NCBI GenBank assembly: GCA_038049695.1
Contig: CP142451.1
Location: 33,774,001 to 33,838,000 of the forward strand
Reading direction: 5' to 3'
Length of the DNA: 64,000 nt
Source of the DNA: Cinnamomum chago
Taxonomy: Eukaryota > Streptophyta > Magnoliopsida > Laurales > Lauraceae
In this document: in pieces, positions 1 to 10,036 of the stretch
Layout of the letters: every line of letters begins with the position of its first letter
How positions within the stretch are numbered: the stretch's first letter is position 1
The notes under the pieces: generated by a model
Seen by the model: the letters and a program-made list of their open reading frames with translations, nothing else
Database searches by the model: none
Told to the model about the DNA's origin: nothing
Translations under genes and position numbers: made by a program

Positions 1-1127
1 CAAAGCATGGTCAGGTCCAACTCAAGTTTAGGTCGGTTTATCCCAATCATGGTTTAAAAAAATGGTTGTTACAATATTTTAAATACAACAGTCATAACGG
101 CTTTATTATAAAATAAAAATAATAATAAGTGAGAAAATCAGCCTATATTGTCGATAATTTCAATATAAAGGATATATCGGACGATATTTTGAAAATATCG
201 GTCAAAATATCAGCCAGAGATGGTTTTTTAAGAAAAAAATTCTCTTCTTTCTTTCACTTCCCCAAACCATATGTGAAGCTTCTTCAGACTATGCTAGAGT
301 TTCCCAAGCCTCTCTTTTCACCAAAACTCAAGTGATTTGCAAGATTTCGGTGGATTCTCATATAACCACAATACCCGTACAGGCACTACAGGAGTGTGGC
401 AGAGGAGTTTGATTCTTAATATTACCCTCCAAGAAATGATGACGATGATTATATCGAGCCAGACTGCCACTCAAGCTGAAATTAAGCTTGGCCTCTGGGT
501 CTTGTCTTAAGGTTTGAAGTCTCCTCCAAGAAATCCAGGTAAATATACATACTTCACTATTTTAATTGATTCATTCATCTTGATGTAGTAATAAATATTA
601 ATTGAAAGTTGAGATTCACTATCAACTTACTTGATGATTGAGTAATTGAATACTGCACTACTAGTACTGGTTTCCTGACTTTAAGTGTTTGACACTAATG
701 GTTCATTAAAAATTATGGTTGCATTCTGTAAATTTGTAATATTTCAACTTATTTGAGTATATGCATGTAACTCTATTTAATTCAAAACAGACTTTACAAG
801 TTCCAAATAAGAATACAGGATGTGCGATATTTTTCTTTAAAGTGTTTACTAATGTTAAAAAGAAAAAAAAAAACTGTTTTCTAGCATTTATAATGTCCTG
901 AATTTTTTGGATTCTTTTGAGGTAAAAAACATCGCATTGCAATGGCGACGGGAACTGCTACCTCGATTTTGAAGCATGATCCCGACCATGAGCGTTCTAG
1001 CAACTTTTAGGGTCTTTCAGGTGAGATGTTTGTTTGTCCAGTTTGGGTTGGCTTGATCCATCGGCTCATCTAGAAGTGCTACATGTCAACAGCCATGTTC
1101 ATCCATTCATTTAGGTGCCATGCACAA
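1..1127. other. No gene recognised; AT-rich non-coding DNA
   Basis: Open frames here are short and match no family I know. Around 150-220 there are repeated ATATCGG-like words that resemble the ends of the hAT element at 23725, so part of this could be an old hAT fragment, but I could not fix its borders. A 13-base A run lies near 860. Confidence 0.3.
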
Positions 1128-1369
1128 GGTTTAAAAAATTGGACTCGGGACCCGACTTGACCATGGCCGAGTCCAAGTCAACTTGGCCGAGTCGCATGGG
1201 ACTCGGCAGAGTTGGGCCGAGTCCCAGTTTCAAATAAAATGTTTAGAGGGCCGAGTCACAAGGCTGTGTCTCATGCGACGCGAATGAGTCCCATGATTTC
1301 GAGTCCGAGTCCCATAGGACCTTACTCGCTATTGTCGAGTCGACTCGGACTCAGCCGATTTTTTAAACC
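1128..1369. mobile_element. Small inverted-repeat element rich in GAGTC/GACTC words
   Basis: The left end GGTTTAAAAAATTGG and the right end CCGATTTTTTAAACC are inverted copies with one mismatch and enclose 242 bp. The interior is made of short repeated words such as GGCCGAGTC, GACTCGG and CCAAGTCAACTTGG, so it can fold on itself. A clear target duplication was not found. A fragment of the same family (AAAAACTCGGCCAAGTCC) occurs at about 18384..18415, which supports a dispersed element. The superfamily is unknown. Confidence 0.5.
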
Positions 1370-2713
1370 ATGGCCGCGCATCATGCCACATCATTAGCAC
1401 CATCAGCAAAAGTCAAATCTAAGATTTCTGAAGTTGTTCAAGTCTGAGGGAGAAAACTGAGTACCCAGAGGACCCCATAGTTATTTGGCACTGTGAATCT
1501 AACTGGGAAGTTATGGATAAGTGTTTGTCCTTAGTTTCTTATAAGAATGTTGTGTAGCACTCTAGCCTCTTGGGATATGTTATGTAGCATAGCAAGGTGC
1601 TGTGCAAATCAGCAAGTGTTGCAGATTGTGAAGTTCATGTTCTGGAACAAATAAAGATTTTTGTTGTAGTGAGCACAAAGAAAGATTGGTGCATTTCTGG
1701 TTAAAGCACAAGCTGCTTGTGGCTAAGTGCAGCAAGTTGTCCACATCTTCGTCAGCTTAGATGCAAGACATTGAAGATCCATCAAAAGCTATTGATATTG
1801 AAGATCGAGGCAGTTATTTGATGTTTATTCCAAACTGGTCATAGTATCTATGTACCATCTTCAGAGGGTGCGTTGAGACACAGTAGGGTTAATGGGTTAA
1901 CTTGTGTATGATAATAAGATTGTCCTAGATTAGGATTAGATTAAATTCGTGTTTATTAATCTAGCATGATTATGTGATTAGAGTTTTCTATTTATTATGG
2001 GATTAAGTTTCCTAATATGGTTGTCATTACGTTTCCTAGGTTGAGTTCATATCTTTGGTTGTACTCTATAAATAGCCATTGGCTATTTTGAATAATACAT
2101 ATCAAAACCAGATGTAGGGCAATTAACCTAGCAAATTAAATTCTTGTAAATATACTGTATATATATATATATTTGGAATTTGATGAAGGGCAAAAGAAAC
2201 TTGAATTTTCGAAGCCTCTTTCCATAATGTATTTAAAACTGAAATGGAGAATTTGGCCAAACAGATCATGATTTCCGACTGAATATCTTTTGGAGGTTGT
2301 TCAATTTGGTACACTAACCGAACTAAAAAGTTTCAGCCAATTTGGTCGAAACAAATCGAATTTAACTATCATGATTCATGGGTGTAACCACTCCCCCATC
2401 TCCTTTTCTATTGCATGTTTCTCCACTCCAATGGCAAGTTTCAGAACCTCGGCCAAAAGCTCCAAACAGTCAGGAAGGGAACTCGTCTAAATTGCAACTC
2501 CTCCCCGACAGTCGTCCTATGGATCACCACCACAGATCCAATATAAGGGGCCAAAAGACTAAAGTTCCTTCTCTCCAAACGTGTAAAGGGATCTTAGCTA
2601 TTCATTTTGGATTTGGCTATTTTGGAGAGGCCTCTTATTTTTTATTCCCCTCCAAACGTGTAATGGACAATAAGGGTCTACCGATCAAAGCCATTCATCT
2701 CTCCTCCGTAAGG
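1370..2713. other. Non-coding stretch with LTR-like promoter segment near 1890-2110
   Basis: No gene is supported. At 2066..2076 there is TCTATAAATAG, downstream of AT-rich sequence with repeated TTAGGATTAGATT-like words. This is the look of a copia-type LTR promoter, but no PBS, PPT or partner LTR was found. From about 2300 to 2713 the sequence may pair with 4903..5230 as one relic split by the solo LTR. Confidence 0.3.
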
Positions 2714-2718
2714 GAGTT

Positions 2719-4897
2719 TGTAATATCCTGAGGGACATGGGCCCATGATTAGTTGGCCCAAGTAGGACCCTTAGTTGTTTGCTTATTTTATGGATTAGAG
2801 AAGTCTCACGTATATGGTAATTGGAAAAAGGAAAGGAGTTGTATAACAACCCTAATTAGAAGTATGAGAGAAGGACTAGGACTCTTATCTCCTCTTTATA
2901 TATATATAGGCAACCATCGACCATCCCTTGGTATGGAATTATCTTCTAGCTTTTGAGAGAAAAATCAGAGGAGAGTTTGTGACAGAAATCCAGAGGAAGA
3001 GGAGGAAGCCAATCGGTGGGAAGACGATCATCGGATGTCCTACTCGCGTCCGCACATAGCAAAGGCAACGATTGCTTATCAAAGGTGAGTGGATCTTCCT
3101 AATTAACTGGATGATTAATCAAGATGATTGATAATGGGATGTGATTCAAATATTCTGTGTTGTTAGGTATGCAAATTTTTTTTTTAAACCACCGAATAGA
3201 CATAAAAGATATGTTTTGGGTCAAGGAATCATGATTGAATGGTGATTAGAATGATCCAGTTGATATGGGGTGTAAATCTTTGAGTATCTGTCAAACAGGC
3301 ACAAAATCAGCAGGAATAGAGTATTGTCGTCAGTGGGTTGTATTGATGTTGGAGGGTTGTGGGACCCCATGGCCCACTAGATGGGAAATCAGGACCATAG
3401 ATCCAGAAGGGGACCCATGGTCGACCCAAGAGAACCTGGACCCATGAGGAGTGGGCCCCATCTAGACCCTCATCCAATTGCTGCAATGCAGAAGCTGCGA
3501 CTGATGACAGGTTGGGGGCTTCATGTTGTCAGGCCTTAGTGGGACCCATCTGGCCACTGGATTGGAAATCAATTCCAGCATCATGTGAGGGACCCCTAGG
3601 CAACTCTAGAGATCAAGGACATCTGGGGTTTGGAACAGTGGGACCCACTGTCCAGTAGATTCATATAACCTCAGGCGTGGCTTATTGTAGTTGTTGTTAG
3701 GAATCTGTTTTGGGTCTGTGGGTCCCAAGGAAGGGTCTGATGATGAATCCGATCCATTGGAATGATAGTTCAGCCCTGGACAACCAAGGACAGCAGGTCT
3801 GATCATGGATTAGATCCAGTGGGACCCACTGAATTTTACATTAGAGTGTTTCAGGTGTGAAACCCCTGCTGTAGTAGTTTCTGTGTGTAGATGTGCTGGG
3901 CGGAATGTGTAATTGTGGAGATAGCCCTATACTTGGTATGTAATTACTATATGACCATTCCATCTAAATTAATTAAGGTTTTTATGTGATTTATAATAAT
4001 TTGTATGGACTGTTTGGGAATGTTAGCATGATTATGTCATCCTGTGTAATATTCTATGAAGGTGGGCCACTCCTATATCATCCGGGCCACTCCTATATCA
4101 TCCCTTACCTGTTATGATTAGAAGTGGGGCGTTAATCAAAGGGGGAATTATATGGGGCTGGTCCCACACTAATGAATGTTAATATTGTGATTTATATTCA
4201 ATGTGGTATTTATGGAATGATTGCTGGTGTACTGGGAATTATCAGTACATGTGAAAGGATGGATTGGTATGCAAATTCATTGTGTTAGGCATGGTGTTCA
4301 GACCATGTGGGCCATGGAGGCCGTTGTCCTTAGTGGACGTGGATGATGAAACAGGGCCATGGTGGCCAGTATACATGTATACGATAAGCCTTGGTGGCGT
4401 TGTAATGTGCATGGGCACGAATGTGTAAATGGATGTACTTTTAATTGTAAATGGTCTGTTAATATAGACTTATACATATTATGTCATGTTCTATACTATT
4501 TGTGTAATTAGGAAAATTCATTCACTAGTAATACTGATGTTGTGTTGCCCCGTTCAGGTAATCACGTTGCGGGTGGGCCAGAGCAGAATGACGTTCAGCA
4601 CGTAGATTTCGGCATGCGTGGCTGAAGGGAGAGAAAGAGAAAAGTTCAAATAGTTTATAGAGGGATTAGCCCTTGTTTAGAAAAAATTATTTAATGTTTT
4701 AAGCACATTATTGATTTGAGTCGGGACATAAGAAGTTTGATTACTCAAAGATTATTGATATTTATAATTTAATTGGAATTATATTTTTGAACTAAATGCC
4801 TGATTCCTTGTGGAAATTATTTGATGAATGCATGGTGAATATTGCTAAATAATCACGATCCGGAATCTGACAGGGCCTCGGAATTTGGGTCGTGACA
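2719..4897 (+). mobile_element. Complete solo LTR, Ty3/gypsy (chromovirus Del/Tekay-like)
   Basis: A 2179-bp unit starts TGTAATATCC and ends GGTCGTGACA, the terminal style of Del/Tekay gypsy LTRs. It is flanked by perfect 5-bp copies GAGTT at 2714..2718 and 4898..4902. There is no internal coding region and no second LTR, so this is the usual result of LTR-LTR recombination. A TATA stretch lies at 2893..2909. Inside are a 20-bp tandem copy (GGGCCACTCCTATATCATCC, about 4065..4104) and several GTGGGACCCA words. The boundaries are seen directly; the lineage is inferred from the termini and length. Confidence 0.85.
2893..2909 (+). promoter_or_regulatory. TATA box of the solo LTR
   Basis: TTTATATATATATAGG lies about 175 bp into the solo LTR. 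It is the only strong TATA in the first third of the LTR and is directed rightward, away from AlaAT exon 5. Confidence 0.5.
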
Positions 4898-4902
4898 GAG
4901 TT

Positions 4903-5230
4903 CTCATGCCTTGACGAGAAGCCATCTGAATCACCTCCAACGCTTCCTTCTCCTATATCAGACTAATCCACAACAAATCCTTTTCCAGCAGTTTGATATC
5001 CACCAGCATCTTACCCCACCTTTCTTCCAATCACCAGTCGATCTCCTTTACCAGTCTTTGATTCCATGATCACACTAGGCTAGATGGAGTTACCTTTTAT
5101 CCTCTTCAACCATCCAATCGGCAACCCAAACCACTGCCCTACCCTATCTAGCTTTCTGCCCTTGCTTCTTCCCCGCCTGTAGGGCAGAACTCTTGGCATG
5201 CATCTGGCTTTGGGAAACTACTGCAACTGT
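4903..5230 (-). pseudogene. Possible LINE ORF1-like relic, continuing at 2300..2713 across the solo LTR
   Basis: The minus strand shows a broken but protein-like stretch with a run of about 20 residues around WGKMLVDIKLLEKDLLW. Just left of the solo LTR another broken stretch follows (RRRDEWL...). After one GAGTT copy is removed the two sides are contiguous. The texture resembles DUF4283-type ORF1 of plant LINEs, but no diagnostic motif is certain. It could be another degraded retroelement. Confidence 0.2.
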
Positions 5231-6267
5231 TAGGGCGTTTCAGCCAACCTAACCCAGTCACACTTGGATTCTTTTGCCACCCCACGACTTACCCACAACC
5301 ATTTCCATTGCACATTCTACCTCCAACAACATGGCAAGTCTGATAAAGACAGAGCCTTTGTTGCCACTGTCTGCCTTCTTTGGTACGAAAGCGTCTATCA
5401 TACAACCAGCCTGGCAGCCTGCAGAACATCCCTTCCAGCTGTAACTTCAAAAACTAACATTGTTATATGCATAGGGCTGAAAGAATGAGAAACACTAATA
5501 GAAACGATACCAAGTCAGCCATGTTCGGTGATACAAATCAGCCATATAGCTGATACAGAAGGCACATGTGTCACCAATATTCAGTGGGTTTGTCCAAAAT
5601 CTGGTAAGTGCCGACAGATACACTATGTATCAGGCAATTTTTTTTATCCATGAATTAGCATCTAGTATCTTTTATAAACTGGATGAAATCATAAAAGTGA
5701 ACATGTTAAGAATATGTCATTGCGTGGAGTAGCATTTGTAAGACTCCGACCCTCCTTAATTGTGATTAGTATCTAATTAATCATGATTAGATGCTAAATG
5801 TGTTCTTTTTTTTGTATGCTTATAATTGTGGTTAGGTAGATTAGAGGGGTTTTGAACCAAACTAGGTAGATGAGACCCTTTTCGTAATTTTGGGTTTCAT
5901 GTGAAGGGTAATTTGTGATCAGAAATGGAGCGATTTGGGTCCATCGGGTAAAGAATTCAGTAACAAACAACTTTCATGTTTTGACCCAGCCCATTTGAAC
6001 CCATTAAACCCATTTCCAACCCAAAAGGCCCAAAATAACATTCTCATTAAAGTTGGACTTTCCTGCAATTTCCAGAAACCCCCACTAAAACCCAACTCTA
6101 CTCTAATCGACCCTCATTTCCATCTTCTTACTTGCTCCCAGCTGAAACTTCTTCTTGCTCACCTCTTTCTTAACTTTTTTGCCTCCAATCAAGCTAGAGA
6201 AGCCTTGCATGTTGGATTTCTAAGCTCCAAGGTCATCATCTTCCTCAACATCATCTTTTTTTCATCC
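5231..6267. other. No gene recognised
   Basis: The longest open frame here (5935..6483, plus) crosses the LINE border at 6268 and has no family resemblance, so I treat it as chance. The stretch is probably intron 5 or intergenic sequence into which the LINE at 6268 inserted. Confidence 0.3.
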
Positions 6268-6402
6268 TTTTTTTTTTTTGAAAAAGTGACAGTATTAATA
6301 AAAACTGTACAGTATAGGATAGGTATACTGAAACAAAGAAGCAAAAGCCAAGCGCCAAAAAACAAAGGCCCGCAACCCAAATCCAGAATCAAGACAAAAC
6401 TA

Positions 6403-7330
6403 AAAGGGGAACATGTTAACAGAAAGAAAATCATGAGAGGCGCCCTCCTTAGCAAGCTGATCAGCTTCCAAGTTAGCACTTAGAAGAATGTCGGAAAAGG
6501 TAACTTGGAGGTTTCTAGCAAGATCCAAAATCTCATCCACCACACCTACCAGCTTCCAAGGAGGTTTAGAAGAGGCTTTGGCCCATTGGATTGCACAGGA
6601 AGAGTCCCCTTCCACAATAAGGTAAGGGAGATTCAGACGAAGCGCTTCTCTAAGACCTATTCTTATTGCCAGCAGTTCTACCTCATTGGCGAAACAAACC
6701 CCATTAGGCCCTGAGAAAGAGAGAACAGGCGACCCCAAACTATTACGGATGATTCCCCCCACTCCAGCCAGGCCCGAATTACCTAAGGGTCTGTTTGGGA
6801 AGGGGGGGAAAATGGGGGGGAGGAAAAAAAGGGGGGAAAGTGGAGGGAAAGTGCTTTTGGGGGGTGTTTGGGAAGGGGGGAGGGAAAATGGGGGAGGGGG
6901 AAATGGAGGGAAAATGGGGGAGAGTTGCCTCAAAAATTTTCCCCCCAAAATAGGGGGGAAAATGAGGGGAAAGTGAGGAGAAAGGAAAGAAATGACCATA
7001 TTGCCCTTTTACTTTATTTGAACTTTTTTCAAAAGGAAGGGTAAAATAGTCTTTAAAATTATACTTTTTCACTTTCCTTCCCCCTACTTTTTTACTTTCC
7101 AAACAAGAGGAGGGAAAATTAATTTTTCCTCCCCTCCCCTTCATTTTCCTTCCCCCTCTTCCCTCCCCTCCCCTCCCCTCCCCTCCTCCCTTCCCAAACG
7201 GAGCCTAAGGCATTACCATCAAAGTTTAGCTTGATCCCCTGAGGGGGAGGAGGAATCCATCTTTGAATGCTGGGAGGAGAGGCCGGCAAGGAGAAAGCCA
7301 CTTCCTTCCAATTCCTCAACACCAAATCGA
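6403..7330 (-). pseudogene. LINE A RNase H domain, split by a MITE
   Basis: Minus-strand codons up to 7206 read PPPPQGIKLNFDGNAL (first catalytic Asp in FDG). Coding resumes after the MITE at 6786 with GNSGLAGVGGIIRN, followed by ANEVELLAIRIGLREA (Glu), VEGDSSCAIQW (Asp) and SANLEADQLAKEGA. If one TAA copy and the MITE are ignored the two halves are in the same frame, so the MITE arrived while this part was still open. Confidence 0.82.
6787..7205. mobile_element. MITE with TAA duplication, G-rich/C-rich arms (Tourist/Harbinger-like)
   Basis: The element has 419 bp with ends GGGTCTGTTTGGGAAGGG and the inverse of GGCTCCGTTTGGGAAGGG. It is flanked by TAA at 6784..6786 and 7206..7208. The left ~180 bp on the plus strand is nearly all G and A in runs of 3-7 G; the right ~130 bp is the C/T counterpart. 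It interrupts the LINE RNase H codons cleanly. The superfamily is inferred from the TTA/TAA duplication. Confidence 0.75.
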
Positions 7331-7379
7331 CCGAGATCCCTTTGAATGAAGGAAGAGGAGATACCCAAGAAGCAGTATG

Positions 7380-7777
7380 GTATTAAATCTTGTATTTGAC
7401 ATGATCCTCAACTAACGATTTATCTTTAAAGCATCTATTGTTCCTCTCTTTCCAAATTACCCAAATAGTAGTAGCCAAGAAAGAAGCCCTCCACATGATG
7501 CAGCCCTTAGCAGAACCCACCCCTAACATACAAACCTCAACGAGCTGAGAGAAATGGGCCGGTAGAACTCCCCTCGTGTCAAACCAACTGTAGACAGCAT
7601 TCCAAAGACCTTGGGCCACCGTGCAATTCAAAAACAAATGGTCCACGGATTCTGCGTTCTTCAAACACATGGGACAGGCACTCACAATAACCATGTTCCA
7701 ACGCCTAAGACTATCCATAGTCAAGGTCCGACCTTGCAAAGCTATCCAAGCAAAGGCAAAGAACCCTAGGACGAGAC
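7380..7777 (-). pseudogene. LINE A zf-RVT domain
   Basis: The frame reads FFAFAWIALQGRTLTMD, then RRWNMVIVSACPMCLKNAESVDHLFLNC, with Cys/Cys and His/Cys pairs of the reverse-transcriptase zinc-binding domain found after RT in plant L1 LINEs. It is cut at 7777 by the element at 7781..8809. The part before the cut is at 8813..8967 (WSRSTDGSFSVASFF...RLWKIK). Confidence 0.8.
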
Positions 7778-7780
7778 TTA

Positions 7781-8809
7781 GGGCACGTTTGGCAAACCGA
7801 TAGGAATTCTCTATTTAGAGAATTCCCTTGTTCTATTGGAACCAAGCCATCCTCAAAGAGGATATCCAAAAGATAGTTTCGAGTTTGGTTAGTTTCAAGT
7901 TTGGTAGAAGAGACAAATCCTAGAGTCTATGCACTGTGTGATCCAACAATCATAGGTTTTTTTGTCAATTTTTCATAATCCATGAACAATCAAGGTCTGA
8001 TCTTTCACCCTATAGCCATTTTTGGCTCTTCGGATAATCTGAACGGTTCAGATTGTGCAAAGGGGGCCTACATAAATAAATAAAAATTAATATTTTAGAG
8101 TGTGGACGTTTTTGCAAATATCTCAAAATTCATGATGGATCTACGGTTGAAATTTGGGCCCCTAGTAGTGTTTGGACTCCATTAAATTATCAACGGTTTA
8201 GATCATGATTTCAAGGCCCACAATTTTTAAAAAATGAAAAAAAAAAAACGTACTGCCAAATAATCCCGTTTTTTACACTATGCTATATCAACAGTAAGAA
8301 TTGATTTGCCATAATCTAATGATCCATGATGAATCATGTTCCCAAATTTGTTAACCCCATAGCCGTTTGGGGTCTGATTGAAAGAATGAACAGTTCGGAT
8401 ATCGCAAATGGGCCCCACAAAATTCCAGATTTAATGATTTAATGTCCTGCACTTTTTTTACAAATATCTCAAATTATAGGTGGAATCAACGGCTGATATT
8501 TGACGTGGTAGCCGTTTTGGACCTTCTTAACACTATTATTGGTTCAAATCTTGATTGTGGGGCCACAGAAACCAAAAAAGGCAAAAAACTAGTCTCCCCT
8601 AAATTAGCGCCAAAATCACTGTAGCTCTTCTTTTCCGCACGCGCACGGATTCTAGTGATCCGGGGGGGGTGTCCAATTCTAAAAATATTTGCAAACAAAG
8701 AATCCTGGCGTCCTCCATGCCCTTTTCCATGCTGATCCAAACGTGGATTTCCACGGGATCGTGGAAAGTTGCGAGAAATCCTCTCAAAGGACATTTACCA
8801 AACATGACC
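7781..8809. mobile_element. 1.03-kb PIF/Harbinger-like non-autonomous element with internal subrepeats
   Basis: The left end GGGCACGTTTGGCAAA matches the inverse of the right end (GGTCATGTTTGGTAAA). TTA lies on both sides (7778..7780 and 8810..8812). It sits in the LINE zf-RVT region. No transposase is present. The interior repeats a diverged phrase (AAATATCTCA, a CGGTTGAAATTTG-like word, a TAGCCGTTTTGG-like word, and a motif for a GATCATGATT-like word with GGGCCC) at about 8085-8230, 8300-8420 and 8440-8570. The same phrase, in the opposite direction, fills the element at 45144..46591. Confidence 0.72.
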
Positions 8810-9068
8810 TTAATCTTCCACAACCGCGAAATATGAGAGGCATTGGGGTAAACCCTATTAAAAGCATCAAAGAAAGAAGCAACGGAGAAGGATCCATCTG
8901 TAGAGCGAGACCAAATCTTGGAGTCTCTACCATGCATCGGAAAATAAACCCCTTCAATGAGGGTCATCAGGGAACAAAACCGCCTTTCTTCCTCCTCCGA
9001 GAGATTCCTTCTAAAAATTGGGCCCCACCAAGGCCTGCATCCAAAACTATCTATTTAATCGCTGACTA

Positions 9069-10036
9069 GAGCACTCCCGTTCTGGGCACAACGAAACAAA
9101 TTCGGAAACTAAGTTGCTAGTGGAGAGTCCCCAATCCGAGTATCCAACCAAAATCAGACCCTATCACCCTTACTGACATGGAAACGAATGGAATGAGTGA
9201 AGGGCTCCAGGACTGATAAAAATCCTTTCCAAATTCCAGAACGGTGATCTGAACCACCGTGCACCTCCCAAGCCCCTCTTAAGACTTTATATTAGATCTG
9301 ATAATCTCCTTCCAAAGACCAACAGTATCGTCTCCAAGGCGCCATAACCATTTAGCTAGGAGAGCTTGATTCATAACTTTAATAGGTCAAATGCCCAATC
9401 CACCCTGATTTTTTAGGTTCGCAAACTAGAGACCACCTCACCAAATGGGATTTTTTCTTATAGCCTCGGACCCTTGCCACAGAAAATCCCTCACCAGTTT
9501 CTCTATCCGCCATATAATCTCCGTAGGGCACTTGAATAGAGATAAGAAGTAGATTGGCAGACTTGATAGAACTACTTTGATGAGAGTGATTCTCCTCCAA
9601 GAGAGGTAATTAGCCTTCCAAGAAGCTAATCTTTTCTCTAATCTTTCCATCACTAGAGACCACAATGAGGTAGATGGAGTACCAATACAAAGGGGTAACC
9701 CAAGATAGGTAGCTGGAAGCACACTGACCTTACATCCCAGAATCTCTGCAAATTGACGAAGACGATCCTCAGGCACTCTAACACCAATCACTTTGCTTTT
9801 AACGAAATTGATCTTGAGACCTGATACAGCTTCAAAGCATAACATAATTGCTTTGACATTCTGAACTTCTTCCATCTCCACATCACAAAAGATCAGCGTG
9901 TCGTCAACAAACTGAAGCTTCTCTAATCTTTCCATCACCGTAGGGCCTGTCTTAAATCCCTTAATAAGATTCTCATTGGCAGCTGCTTCGATCATACGAC
10001 TCAAAGCCTCGCCTATGATGACAAACAGGAAAGGCA
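9069..10036 (-). pseudogene. LINE A reverse transcriptase, C-terminal two thirds
   Basis: A 199-residue open stretch (10037..9438) begins PFLFVIIGEALSRM, i.e. just after the usual GDPLSP motif. It includes FVDD (metal-binding aspartates), GLKINFVKSK, and LPATYLGLPLCIG typical of plant L1 RT, then SWKANYLSWRRITLIKVVLSSLP. After 9438 the frame shifts (continued in 9600..9379) and then degrades. The fingers domain, endonuclease and ORF1 are absent because of 5' truncation. Confidence 0.85.

Larger units (their letters stand above)
6268..10036 (-). mobile_element. LINE (L1 type) copy A, 5'-truncated, with two nested TIR elements
   Basis: Read on the minus strand the order is reverse transcriptase (10036 to about 9100, with the active-site string FVDDTLIFCD near 9900), RT thumb, zinc-binding domain zf-RVT (CPMCLKNAESVDHLFLNC near 7660), RNase H with first Asp in NFDGNA (near 7220), and a 3' end marked by a T run at 6268..6279, which is the poly(A) tail on the other strand. 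The copy starts abruptly at 10036 inside RT. Frameshifts and stops make it a dead copy. The two inserts are 6787..7205 and 7781..8809. No convincing target duplication was found. Confidence 0.85.

Noticed and set aside
5935-6483. 182-codon plus frame
   Set aside because: It crosses the 3' border and poly(A) tail of LINE A and has no recognisable domain.
6779-7144. Long overlapping open frames on both strands (Pro/Phe-rich and Gly/Lys-rich proteins)
   Set aside because: They are translations of the G-run/C-run arms of the MITE at 6787..7205, open only because of the composition.
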